Source: a bacterium
Lineage (GTDB): Bacteria; Actinomycetota; Actinomycetes; Actinomycetales; Actinomycetaceae
Direction: 5' to 3'
NCBI GenBank assembly: GCA_030544165.1
Contig: JAUNRP010000156.1
Coordinates: 1 to 5,114 of the forward strand
DNA length: 5,114 nt
This document shows, one piece after another, positions 1 to 4,909 of this stretch; the stretch's first letter is position 1, and each line of letters opens with the position of its first letter. The translations under genes were made by a program, and so were the position numbers. The notes under the pieces were generated by a model, which saw only the letters and a program-made list of their open reading frames with translations, was not told where the DNA came from and searched no databases.

Positions 1-23
1 CTTCACGGAATTCTGGCGCACCC

Positions 24-614
24 TCACGGGGATTGGGGGACGCCGAGGAGCACCCGGACGCTCTTCTTGATGGCGGCGGGATCCGTGCGCCGGCGCTTGA
101 AGATCGCCCCCATGGCGAACCGGCCCATCACCATCGCCGCGAGGTCCTCCGCGGGGAGCGCCGTGGTGAACCGGCCCTCCGCCTCCCCCCGCTGGATCGC
201 CCCGGTGAGGGCCTCCATGTAGGGGTCCACGAACGCGGCCGCGAACTGCTCGGCGAGATCCTCGTCCTGCATGATCGTGGCACCCGCGATCGGCAGGGTG
301 GCGCCCAGCGCGTCGCGCTCCACCACGCTGGCGGTGGCATCGATCACCAGATCGATGAACTCGAACGGATCCAGGTCCGGATCGAAGTCGGGAACAGGGA
401 ATGCCACCCGGTAGGCGTCGATCACCAGTGCGTGGAGGGAGGGCCACCGGCGGTAGATGGTGGACTTCGGGATGCCGGCGCGTGCCGCGATGTCATCGAT
501 CCTGAGCCGGTGGAAGCCGTTCTCCGCGATCAGCGCCGTGGTCGCCTCGAGTGCCGCATCATCCTTGGACGGGTCTCGGGGGCGACCGGGCTTCGCTCGG
601 GCAGGTTCAGGCAT
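24..614 (-). CDS. TetR/AcrR-family transcriptional regulator (196 aa), downstream of the patatin pair
   Basis: One-component repressor of the TetR family, expected to bind DNA as a dimer and release it on binding a small ligand; the ligand and targets cannot be read from sequence. A basic N-terminal arm (KPGRPRDPSKDD, residues 8-19) precedes helix 1 (about 20-33, ending AENGF) and a classic helix-turn-helix (about 38-57) with IDDIAARAGIPKSTIYRRW, where K50, T52, Y54 and W57 are typical recognition-helix positions. Residues 70-196 form the variable ligand/dimer domain; the pattern EALTGAIQRGEAEGRF near 135-150 resembles common actinobacterial TetR C-terminal domains. Length is normal for the family. 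The ATG at 614 is chosen because the HTH follows at the usual distance and TAGCAT stands 7 nt before it. The gene lies 57 nt after the patatin gene on the same strand, so it may regulate the patatins, but I saw no clear palindromic operator here. Confidence 0.93.
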   Translation of the reverse strand: MPEPARAKPGRPRDPSKDDAALEATTALIAENGFHRLRIDDIAARAGIPKSTIYRRWPSLHALVIDAYRVAFPVPDFDPDLDPFEFIDLVIDATASVVERDALGATLPIAGATIMQDEDLAEQFAAAFVDPYMEALTGAIQRGEAEGRFTTALPAEDLAAMVMGRFAMGAIFKRRRTDPAAIKKSVRVLLGVPQSP

Positions 615-621
615 GGGTGCA

Positions 622-652
622 ATGCTAATCCGCTGACCTGCGCTTTCGACAA
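622..652 (-). promoter_or_regulatory. Candidate leaderless promoter of the first TetR gene
   Basis: On the minus strand TAGCAT (622-627) fits the actinobacterial TANNNT -10 and lies 7 nt before the ATG, so transcription would begin at or within 1 nt of the start codon. TTGTCG (647-652) could be a -35, with a slightly long 19-nt spacer. No Shine-Dalgarno sequence precedes the ATG, in agreement with a leaderless message. This is a prediction from motif and spacing only. Confidence 0.5.
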
Positions 653-671
653 TTGGGCGCGCCTCCTGGCC

Positions 672-1634
672 CTAGAGTCCCACCTGGTCGAAGGCTTGGG
701 CCGCCAGGCCGCGGCCCTCCGCGATGATCTCCTCCGCGCGGTGGAAGTCGAAGACGCTTCCTGCCGTGGTGGGAATCGAGATCAGTACATCCGGTGGGGT
801 GTTGGCCGTCCTGTTCGCCTCGATGGCCGCCTGCATGGAGTCCAGCGTCATGGTGAGCATGTCCATGGTGTCCAGCCCCCGGGGCAACTTCTCGCGAGCG
901 GGACGGGACGCGTTCTCGGGAGCCGAGCCGTCGTCGTCGGGGTCTGAGATGAGCCCGCCCAGGCGTTCGATGAGCCCGCGGACCCGGGTGCGCTCCAGCA
1001 GGGTCTCGGTGCCCTCCCGGAGGCGCGCGGTCCACACGGGTCCGCGGTCGTCGTCGTCATCGTCGTGCACGGGCGTGACGCCGAAGCCCGCCTCCTTGCC
1101 GAACAGGGAGACGGCCACGATCCCGTCGGAGGGGTAGAGGGCGGCGGGTTCGATCGGGAGGGGGTTGAGGACGCCGCCGTCGCACAGGAGGCGGCCGTGG
1201 TGCATGATCGGCGTGAACACGGTGGGGATGGCGATCGAGGCGCGGATCGCGGTGAGCAGGGGGCCGCGCTTGAACCAGACCTCGCGCCGGTTGGCGAGGT
1301 CCGTGGCCACGGCGAGGTAGGGGATGGGGAGGTCCTCGATGAGGACGTCGCCCACCACGCCCTCGAGCATGTCCATGATGCGGCCCGCGCCGATCATGCC
1401 GGGGCGCCCGAGCGCGGGGTCCACGTAGCGCAGGATGTGGCGGACATCCTTGTTGGAGACCTCCTCGAGCAGGCCGCCCAGCCGGCCGGCCGCGTACACG
1501 CCGCCCACGAGTGCGCCCATCGAGGCCCCGGAGATGGCCACGATCTGGTGGCCGCGCGCCTCCAGCTCCTGGATGACGCCGATGTGGGCGTAGCCGCGGG
1601 CGCCGCCGGAACCGAGGACGAGGGTGATGCGCAT
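672..1634 (-). CDS. Patatin-like phospholipase, distal copy (320 aa)
   Basis: Predicted cytoplasmic serine acyl hydrolase of the patatin family (bacterial RssA/ExoU-like fold) using a Ser-Asp dyad on phospholipid or other acyl esters. The oxyanion-hole loop GSGGARG is at residues 8-14, the nucleophile elbow GASMG at 36-40 with Ser38, and the DGG motif at 152-154 gives the catalytic Asp152; all core elements are intact. There is no signal peptide or membrane helix. After the catalytic domain (about 1-180) comes a variable acidic linker with six consecutive Asp (191-196) and a second acidic patch (SDPDDDG). A conserved C-terminal segment follows, containing PRGLDTMDMLTMTLDSMQA, PPDVLISIP and DFHRAEE. 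The neighbour upstream is a paralogue, aligned without gaps over residues 1-154 (38 of the first 50 residues identical by hand count). Start chosen because the glycine-rich loop begins at residue 8, as in the paralogue, and a TACCCT hexamer lies just upstream. Confidence 0.92.
   Translation of the reverse strand: MRITLVLGSGGARGYAHIGVIQELEARGHQIVAISGASMGALVGGVYAAGRLGGLLEEVSNKDVRHILRYVDPALGRPGMIGAGRIMDMLEGVVGDVLIEDLPIPYLAVATDLANRREVWFKRGPLLTAIRASIAIPTVFTPIMHHGRLLCDGGVLNPLPIEPAALYPSDGIVAVSLFGKEAGFGVTPVHDDDDDDRGPVWTARLREGTETLLERTRVRGLIERLGGLISDPDDDGSAPENASRPAREKLPRGLDTMDMLTMTLDSMQAAIEANRTANTPPDVLISIPTTAGSVFDFHRAEEIIAEGRGLAAQAFDQVGL
729..753. repeat. 25-nt perfect repeat, copy in the distal patatin gene
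   Basis: This stretch is identical over 25 nt to 1725-1749 in the other patatin gene. On the minus strand it encodes the conserved FDFHRAEE part of the C-terminal segment. It is a remnant of the gene duplication rather than a mobile or regulatory repeat. Confidence 0.8.
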
Positions 1635-1642
1635 GGGAGGTA

Positions 1643-1648
1643 AGGGTA
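1643..1648 (-). promoter_or_regulatory. Candidate -10 element of the distal patatin gene
   Basis: Minus-strand TACCCT sits 8 nt before the ATG at 1634 in the 33-nt gap between the two patatin genes. The sequence between it and the ATG (TACCTCCC) has no purine-rich ribosome binding site. The same CTACCCT heptamer stands before the paralogous gene, 6 nt from its ATG, suggesting the promoter was copied with the gene. No convincing -35 is visible. Expression may also come by read-through from the upstream patatin gene. Confidence 0.42.
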
Positions 1649-1667
1649 GTGGGTTCTGAAGGTGGGC

Positions 1668-2678
1668 TCAGAAACCGGCGCGATCGAGCTCCGCCGCCGT
1701 GGCCTCCTGGCCGAGCTCGATCAACTCCTCCGCGCGGTGGAAGTCGAAGGTGCCGGCCGCTCCGGTGGGGATCGAGACGAGCACGTCCGGCGGGCTCGCG
1801 GCGCTGCGGGTGGACTCGATAGAGGCCTGCATGGTGTTCAGCGCCATGGTCATCATGTCGATGGTGGTCAGGCCGCGCGGGAGCGGCTCGGGCGAGCGCC
1901 CCAGGCGGGCGATCCGCCGCTTCTCATCCCGCGGGTCCTCCGGCTCCGGGTCCTCGCCCTCCTCCACGCCGTTGGCGCGGCCGGTGACCTTCTCGAAGAT
2001 CCCCATCACGCCATCCACTGCTCCCTCGACGGCGCCGCCCACCGCATCCCCGACCGCACCAGCCAGCGCCGCGCCCGGGATCCGGAGGGCGGGCTCCTCC
2101 TCGGCGTCCGAGACGGTGGAGGCCGACTGGTGGGGGTCGCGGCCCATGAGGGAGACGGCCACCACGGCGTCGCTGTGCACCATGGCCGTGGGCTCGATGG
2201 GGAGCGGGTTCAGCAGACCCCCGTCCGCGAGGAGGCGACCGTTCATGACGATGGGGGTGATCGCCGTCGGGATGGCAATGGAGGCACGGATCGCGGTGAG
2301 GAGCGGACCCTTGGGGAACCAGACCTCACGACGGGCGGCGAGGTCCACGGCCACGGCCACGAACGGGATGGGGAGGTCCTGGATCTCCACATCACCCACG
2401 AGCTCCGCGAGCATGTCCATGACCCGATCCGCCTTGAGCATGCCGGGGCCGCGGAGGGCCACATCCAGGTACCAGAGCACGTGGCTGCGCTCGATACCGC
2501 GGACCCGCTCCTCGAACTCGTCCATCTTCCCGGCGGCGTACACGCCTCCCACGATCGCGCCCATGGAGCACGAGGAGATGGAGGCGATCTCGTGCCCGCG
2601 GGCGGTGAGCTCGCGGATGGCACCGATGTGGGCGTAGCCGCGGGCGCCGCCACCGCCGAGCACCAGGGAGATCTTCAT
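1668..2678 (-). CDS. Patatin-like phospholipase, proximal copy with altered nucleophile elbow (336 aa)
   Basis: Paralogue of the next gene and likewise a predicted cytoplasmic patatin-fold acyl hydrolase. The oxyanion loop GGGGARG (8-14), Ser38 and the DGG motif with Asp152 are all present. The elbow reads S-C-S-M-G (36-40) rather than the canonical G-X-S-X-G, with the first Gly replaced by Ser; activity is still plausible because Ser38, Gly40 and Asp152 remain. The linker after the catalytic domain differs sharply from the paralogue: residues 202-226 form an Ala/Gly/Val tract with a four-residue beat (GAVG, GAVE, GAVD), then an acidic-to-basic stretch (EEGEDPEPEDPRDEKRR). The conserved C-terminal segment PRGLTTIDMMTMALNTMQAS, PPDVLVSIP, TFDFHRAEELIELG follows. 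It is the first gene of the minus-strand run, divergent from the lipoprotein genes by 110 bp. Start chosen for alignment with the paralogue and the TACCCT at 6 nt. Confidence 0.92.
   Translation of the reverse strand: MKISLVLGGGGARGYAHIGAIRELTARGHEIASISSCSMGAIVGGVYAAGKMDEFEERVRGIERSHVLWYLDVALRGPGMLKADRVMDMLAELVGDVEIQDLPIPFVAVAVDLAARREVWFPKGPLLTAIRASIAIPTAITPIVMNGRLLADGGLLNPLPIEPTAMVHSDAVVAVSLMGRDPHQSASTVSDAEEEPALRIPGAALAGAVGDAVGGAVEGAVDGVMGIFEKVTGRANGVEEGEDPEPEDPRDEKRRIARLGRSPEPLPRGLTTIDMMTMALNTMQASIESTRSAASPPDVLVSIPTGAAGTFDFHRAEELIELGQEATAAELDRAGF
1725..1749. repeat. 25-nt perfect repeat, copy in the proximal patatin gene
   Basis: Partner of 729-753, encoding the same FDFHRAEE motif. Exact identity at the DNA level, including third positions, in otherwise more diverged flanks suggests a strongly conserved segment or limited gene conversion between the paralogues. 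Confidence 0.8.
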
Positions 2679-2684
2679 GGGTAC

Positions 2685-2690
2685 AGGGTA
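2685..2690 (-). promoter_or_regulatory. Candidate leaderless -10 element of the proximal patatin gene
   Basis: Minus-strand TACCCT lies exactly 6 nt before the ATG at 2678, placing the expected transcription start on the A of the start codon. The intervening GTACCC has no Shine-Dalgarno character. A matching CTACCCT precedes the paralogous patatin gene. No recognisable -35 is seen upstream in the 110-bp divergent region shared with the lipoprotein genes. Confidence 0.5.
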
Positions 2691-2742
2691 GGCCGGGAAT
2701 CGGGGTGGCCGGTGTGCGGAATGTCGTAGCCGTGGGGGTGGG

Positions 2743-2748
2743 TAGTTT
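2743..2748 (+). promoter_or_regulatory. Weak candidate -10 for the lipoprotein operon
   Basis: TAGTTT fits TANNNT and would give a 5' untranslated region of about 34 nt before the ATG at 2789. I see no good -35 at 17-18 nt upstream, so this is only the best of several weak options in the 110-bp region between the divergent patatin and lipoprotein genes. No inverted-repeat operator was found in that region. Confidence 0.25.
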
Positions 2749-2779
2749 GGGACGCTGTAACCGAGACGACCAGTGGATG

Positions 2780-2785
2780 GGAGAG
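2780..2785 (+). promoter_or_regulatory. Ribosome binding site deciding the start of the first lipoprotein
   Basis: GGAGAG ends 3 nt before the ATG at 2789. The downstream paralogue has the same hexamer followed by AACC instead of ACC before its ATG, and both proteins begin MGLR. This supports 2789 over the upstream in-frame ATGs at 2705 and 2777, which would add an unrelated N-terminus ahead of the signal peptide. Confidence 0.7.
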
Positions 2786-2788
2786 ACC

Positions 2789-3265
2789 ATGGGACTCAGG
2801 AAGTTCGCAGCGGCGCTGGCGGCGGCCGTCCTGGCAGTGGGTATGAGCGGGTGCGGTGGAGAGACGAAGGTGCGCGAGACGGCCGGGGGCCCCACGGCGC
2901 CGGACCCCATCCAGAGCACTGTGCCGGGTCCGGGGCCGTCCCCCGAGACGCCCGATCCCGGGCCGGTCACTCCCGATCCGGGGCCGGTCACCCCCGATCC
3001 GGGCGGCGGCACGGGTGCTACCCCTCCGCAGGGGGAGGACTACGGGCTGCCAGCGGCCGAGGTGGAGTACCTCGATGCGCTCTGGGAGGACTGCGCGGGC
3101 GGAGACATGGCCGCGTGCGACCTCCTCTACTGGGAATCCCCGATCAACTCGCACTGGGAGGAGTTCGGTGATACCTGTGGGGGAACTGCTCCCGGCGAGC
3201 GGTGGTGCGAGCCCGGCCGCACCGCTCCGCCGGACAGCCAGGCCGGGGGGTCCGCAGGCGGGTGA
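2789..3265 (+). CDS. Putative surface lipoprotein with Pro-rich stalk and one Cys module (158 aa)
   Basis: Predicted secreted, lipid-anchored protein of unknown function. Residues 1-21 are a lipoprotein signal peptide (R4, K5; hydrophobic 6-18) ending in the lipobox MSGC, with lipidated Cys22. After GGETKVRETAG (23-33) comes a Pro/Gly/Asp-rich stalk (35-80) containing three copies of a seven-residue TPDPGPV-like repeat. The folded part (about 84-140) reads DYGLPAAEVEYLDALWEDC, then GDMAACDLLYWESP, HWEEFGDTCGG and ERWC. Its four Cys (102, 110, 130, 140) could form two disulfides outside the membrane. From memory, modules of this type (CxxGDMxACDxLYxxSPxxSxxEEFGxTCGG) occur in many actinobacterial surface proteins without known function; the helix pair also faintly recalls Sel1-like repeats. 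The C-terminus (141-158) is short and Gly/Ser-rich. The paralogue follows 48 nt downstream with no terminator between. Confidence 0.88.
   Translation: MGLRKFAAALAAAVLAVGMSGCGGETKVRETAGGPTAPDPIQSTVPGPGPSPETPDPGPVTPDPGPVTPDPGGGTGATPPQGEDYGLPAAEVEYLDALWEDCAGGDMAACDLLYWESPINSHWEEFGDTCGGTAPGERWCEPGRTAPPDSQAGGSAGG
2948..3010 (+). repeat. Tandem 21-bp repeat encoding the Pro-rich stalk of the first lipoprotein
   Basis: Three units of 21 bp begin at 2948, 2969 and 2990; CCCGATCC recurs at 2951, 2972 and 2993. They encode TPDPGPV, TPDPGPV and TPDPGGG. In-frame repeats of this kind can change number by slippage, altering stalk length without breaking the frame. Confidence 0.85.
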
Positions 3266-3303
3266 GCCACGGAGGAATTCGGATCAGGCAGATGTGACAG
3301 GAC

Positions 3304-3309
3304 GGAGAG
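3304..3309 (+). promoter_or_regulatory. Ribosome binding site of the second lipoprotein
   Basis: GGAGAG ends 4 nt before the ATG at 3314, almost the same context as for the first lipoprotein. The 48-nt intergenic gap (3266-3313) contains no hairpin terminator and no convincing promoter, so co-transcription with the first gene is likely. Confidence 0.65.
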
Positions 3310-3313
3310 AACC

Positions 3314-4090
3314 ATGGGACTTCGGCAGTTCGCAGCAGCACTCGGAGCGGTGACCCTGGCGCTGGGGATGAGCGCATGTGGCGGTGAGACCAAGGTGCGG
3401 GAGACCGCCGGAGCCCCGGTCACGCCGTCGCCCGTGGAGAGCGTGGAACCGGAGCCCGGGCCGGAGACCACCGTGCCCGAGCCCGGCCCCGAGACCACGC
3501 CGCCACCGGAGCCCGGGCCGGGCCCCACGTCTCCGGGGGGTGACTACGGCCTGCCGGCGGACGAGGTCGAGTACCTCGACGGCCTGTGGGACGCGTGCGA
3601 GGCCGGAGACATGGAGGCCTGTGACGAGCTCTATATGGAATCCCCCCTCGACTCCCACTGGGAGGAGTTCGGAAACACCTGCGGCGGCACAGATACCGGG
3701 GAGTACTGGTGTGGCTCAGGGCCCGTCACGCCGGGCGGCGAGACCAGCGGGGCCGGGGAGGATCCGTCCGAGTGGGATCTCCAGCTCCAGCAGATCGCCT
3801 ATGACGCCTGTGCCGCCGGTGATGGCTATGGTTGTGAGCGGTTGGGCTTCCTCGCCGAGCCTGGAAGCGAGGAGAGCGCATTCGGACTCGCCTGTGGCAA
3901 CCCCGGCAGCACTGACGGCCCCTTCTGCGTTGACGAACAGCCGATGGTATACGGCGAGAGCCAGTTCCTCGACGCCCTCCAGGACGGGTGCCTCGCCGGA
4001 GAGGAGGGCCGCTGGTGCAACGCCCTGTGGCTCTATTCGCCGGTGGACTCGGAGTATGAGCAGACGGGGTTGGACAACGGGGGCCTCTGA
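3314..4090 (+). CDS. Putative surface lipoprotein with Pro-rich stalk and three Cys modules (258 aa)
   Basis: Paralogue of the preceding lipoprotein; function unknown. Residues 1-21 form the signal peptide, with lipobox MSAC and lipidated Cys22, followed by the same GGETKVRETAG. The stalk (34-76) has PEPGPETT twice plus PEPGPGP. Three copies of the Cys module follow. Module 1 (84-133) is nearly that of the paralogue, with Cys 95, 103, 123, 133. Module 2 (about 154-205) has Cys 166, 174, 194, 205 but lost the LYxxSP core. Module 3 (about 215-257) has Cys 226 and 235 only, keeps LYSPVDSEYEQ and lacks the second Cys pair (LDNGG where module 1 has NTCGG). Ten Cys beyond the lipid anchor make an even number, consistent with disulfides. 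Start fixed by the lipobox and GGAGAG. It ends 16 bp from the convergent TetR gene; no terminator hairpin with a T-tract is visible. Confidence 0.88.
   Translation: MGLRQFAAALGAVTLALGMSACGGETKVRETAGAPVTPSPVESVEPEPGPETTVPEPGPETTPPPEPGPGPTSPGGDYGLPADEVEYLDGLWDACEAGDMEACDELYMESPLDSHWEEFGNTCGGTDTGEYWCGSGPVTPGGETSGAGEDPSEWDLQLQQIAYDACAAGDGYGCERLGFLAEPGSEESAFGLACGNPGSTDGPFCVDEQPMVYGESQFLDALQDGCLAGEEGRWCNALWLYSPVDSEYEQTGLDNGGL
3449..3520 (+). repeat. Pro-Glu-Pro-Gly stalk repeat of the second lipoprotein
   Basis: PEPGPETT is encoded at 3449-3472 and again at 3476-3499, 27 bp apart, with a third partial copy (PEPGP) at 3506-3520. The unit differs from the TPDPGPV unit of the neighbouring paralogue, so the stalks evolved separately while signal peptides and module 1 stayed alike. 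Confidence 0.75.
3563..4084 (+). repeat. Three diverging Cys-module repeats in the second lipoprotein
   Basis: Approximate module boundaries are 3563-3712, 3773-3928 and 3956-4084. Each begins with an amphipathic LxxLxxxC helix and a Gly-Asp/Glu turn before a second Cys: C-EAGDMEA-C, C-AAGDGYG-C and C-LAGEEGRW-C. The last spacing is one residue longer. Divergence is too high to see at DNA level, so the duplication is older than that of the whole gene or evolved faster. Confidence 0.65.
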
Positions 4091-4106
4091 GCCGAGCCGC
4101 GTTCTC

Positions 4107-4739
4107 CTACTCGTGCGAGCGGGGCGTGGGGAGCGGGCCCGTCAGCCAGCGCTGCACCTGGGCTCCCACTGACTCGATGAGCTCCTCCGCCGGGGCCTCC
4201 ACCACCGCCGGGGTCTCCACGAGGTAGCGGACCACCACGAGGCCGATCAGCGGAGTGAGCGCCATCGTGGCGCGGTACTCGGCGTCCGAGCCACCCATCG
4301 CCTCGATGATGGGACCCAGGATCACCTCGCGGTAGAACTCGGTGAGGGAGGCCCAGTTGTCCTGGTTGGTCACCTTGAGCTGGACCACGCCCCGCATCGC
4401 CGTGGCCACGCCCGGATCACCCCAGGCGGTGAGGACCTGGCGCACGATCTCCCGCCCGAGCTCCTCCACCGGCACGGCGAGCGCCTCCTCCACGAGCACA
4501 CGCGGTTCGATCGGGTAGCCGATCGCCTCCCGGAACAGGTTGTCCTTGGCGCCGAAGTAGTAGGAGACCAGGGCCACGTCCACGCCGGCTCTCGCGGCGA
4601 CCGCCCGCACCGTGGTGCCCGTGTACCCGTGCTCGGCGAACTCCTGGCGGGCCGCCTCGAGGATGGCCTCGCTCGCTGCCGGGTCCCCGGATGATCGCGG
4701 ACCGCGGCGCTGGCTGGCAGGAGTGGGAGAGGGCGACAT
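4107..4739 (-). CDS. TetR/AcrR-family regulator divergent from the CoA-dehydratase activase gene (210 aa)
   Basis: Predicted dimeric repressor. Residues 24-70 form the DNA-binding domain: EAILEAARQEFAEHGYTGTTVRAVAARAGVDVALVSYYFGAKDNLFREAI, with the HTH at about 42-62 and the family signature SYYFGAKDNLF. The C-terminal part (about 75-205), with VEELGREIVRQVLTAW, AEYRATMALTPLIGLVVVRYLVETPAV and RWLTGPL, resembles the tetracycline-repressor-like C-terminal domain common in actinobacteria. An in-frame ORF runs back to 4904, but those 55 extra codons cover palindromic DNA and give an unlikely sequence, so ATG 4739 is preferred; it also has TACCGT 6 nt upstream. Two TTCAACG/CGTTGAA palindromes in the divergent region, one over the -35 of the activase gene, make that gene its likeliest target. 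It converges on the lipoprotein operon with 16 bp between the stop codons. Confidence 0.92.
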   Translation of the reverse strand: MSPSPTPASQRRGPRSSGDPAASEAILEAARQEFAEHGYTGTTVRAVAARAGVDVALVSYYFGAKDNLFREAIGYPIEPRVLVEEALAVPVEELGREIVRQVLTAWGDPGVATAMRGVVQLKVTNQDNWASLTEFYREVILGPIIEAMGGSDAEYRATMALTPLIGLVVVRYLVETPAVVEAPAEELIESVGAQVQRWLTGPLPTPRSHE

Positions 4740-4745
4740 CCCTCC

Positions 4746-4751
4746 ACGGTA
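4746..4751 (-). promoter_or_regulatory. Candidate leaderless -10 element of the second TetR gene
   Basis: Minus-strand TACCGT lies 6 nt before the ATG at 4739, so the predicted transcript starts on the A of ATG. The 6 nt between (GGAGGG) look like a Shine-Dalgarno sequence but would be separated from ATG by one base, too close to function normally. No -35 consensus is seen. The nearest palindrome is over 70 bp upstream, so autoregulation at this promoter would not be by simple overlap. Confidence 0.45.
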
Positions 4752-4823
4752 CCCGCGCTCCCAGGGGTGAGCGCCGCCCGCGCCCGACCACGCAGGAGAG
4801 AGCACCACCCGCACCCCACCCGT

Positions 4824-4838
4824 TTCTACGCCGTTGAA
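4824..4838. promoter_or_regulatory. Imperfect 15-bp palindrome, left candidate TetR operator
   Basis: TTCTACG-C-CGTTGAA differs from a perfect palindrome at one position per arm pair; outer T4823/A4839 extend it to 17 bp. It matches the perfect copy at 4910-4924 in 14 of 15 bases. Centre-to-centre distance is 86 bp, close to eight helical turns. The size and symmetry fit a TetR dimer site. Confidence 0.65.
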
Positions 4839-4839
4839 A

Positions 4840-4861
4840 TTCTGGGACCAACAGCCCAGAA
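4840..4861. repeat. 7-bp inverted repeat with 8-nt spacer
   Basis: TTCTGGG (4840-4846) and CCCAGAA (4855-4861) are perfect complements around ACCAACAG. It starts 2 bp after the left palindrome and is unrelated to it. It is not followed by a T-tract on either strand, so an intrinsic terminator is unlikely; a second regulator site or an RNA hairpin in a longer TetR leader are the options. Confidence 0.55.
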
Positions 4862-4909
4862 GTGCCCGGAACCAGCGAATCAGCGCCCGTAGAAGTACCC
4901 ACAATCTAA

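Noticed and set aside
656..663. GGCGCGCC palindrome upstream of the first TetR as an operator
   Set aside because: Such G+C-only palindromes are expected by chance at this composition, and no second copy exists near the patatin or TetR promoters.
33..947. Long plus-strand ORF (304 codons) over the TetR and distal patatin genes
   Set aside because: It is antisense to two genes with clear family motifs, spans their intergenic gap, and its product is His/Arg/Gly-rich without any domain; a by-product of high G+C.
672..2678. Patatin effectors of an antiphage system (CBASS CapV-like)
   Set aside because: There is no nucleotidyltransferase, sensor or other defence gene beside them, and the proteins resemble housekeeping patatin-like phospholipases with a conserved C-terminal segment.
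1662..2729. Long plus-strand ORF (355 codons) opposite the proximal patatin
   Set aside because: It mirrors the patatin gene, with a low-complexity His/Gly/Asp-rich product; the real gene on the minus strand has intact catalytic motifs.
3271..3276. GGAGGA just after the first lipoprotein stop as a ribosome binding site for a small gene
   Set aside because: The following ATG at 3292 is immediately followed by TGA, and other starts give no meaningful ORF; GGAGAG at 3304 serves the next gene.
4110..4119. CTCG-TG-CGAG hairpin as terminator between the convergent genes
   Set aside because: The stem is 4 bp with a 2-nt loop, lies inside the TetR coding end, and has no T-tract.
4740..4745. GGAGGG (minus strand) as ribosome binding site of the second TetR
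   Set aside because: Only one base separates GGAGG from ATG, too short for normal initiation; a leaderless start fits better.
4740..4904. N-terminal extension of the second TetR to an ATG at 4904
   Set aside because: The added 55 codons run through the left palindrome and the inverted repeat, the sequence is not TetR-like, and ATG 4739 has a well-placed TACCGT hexamer.
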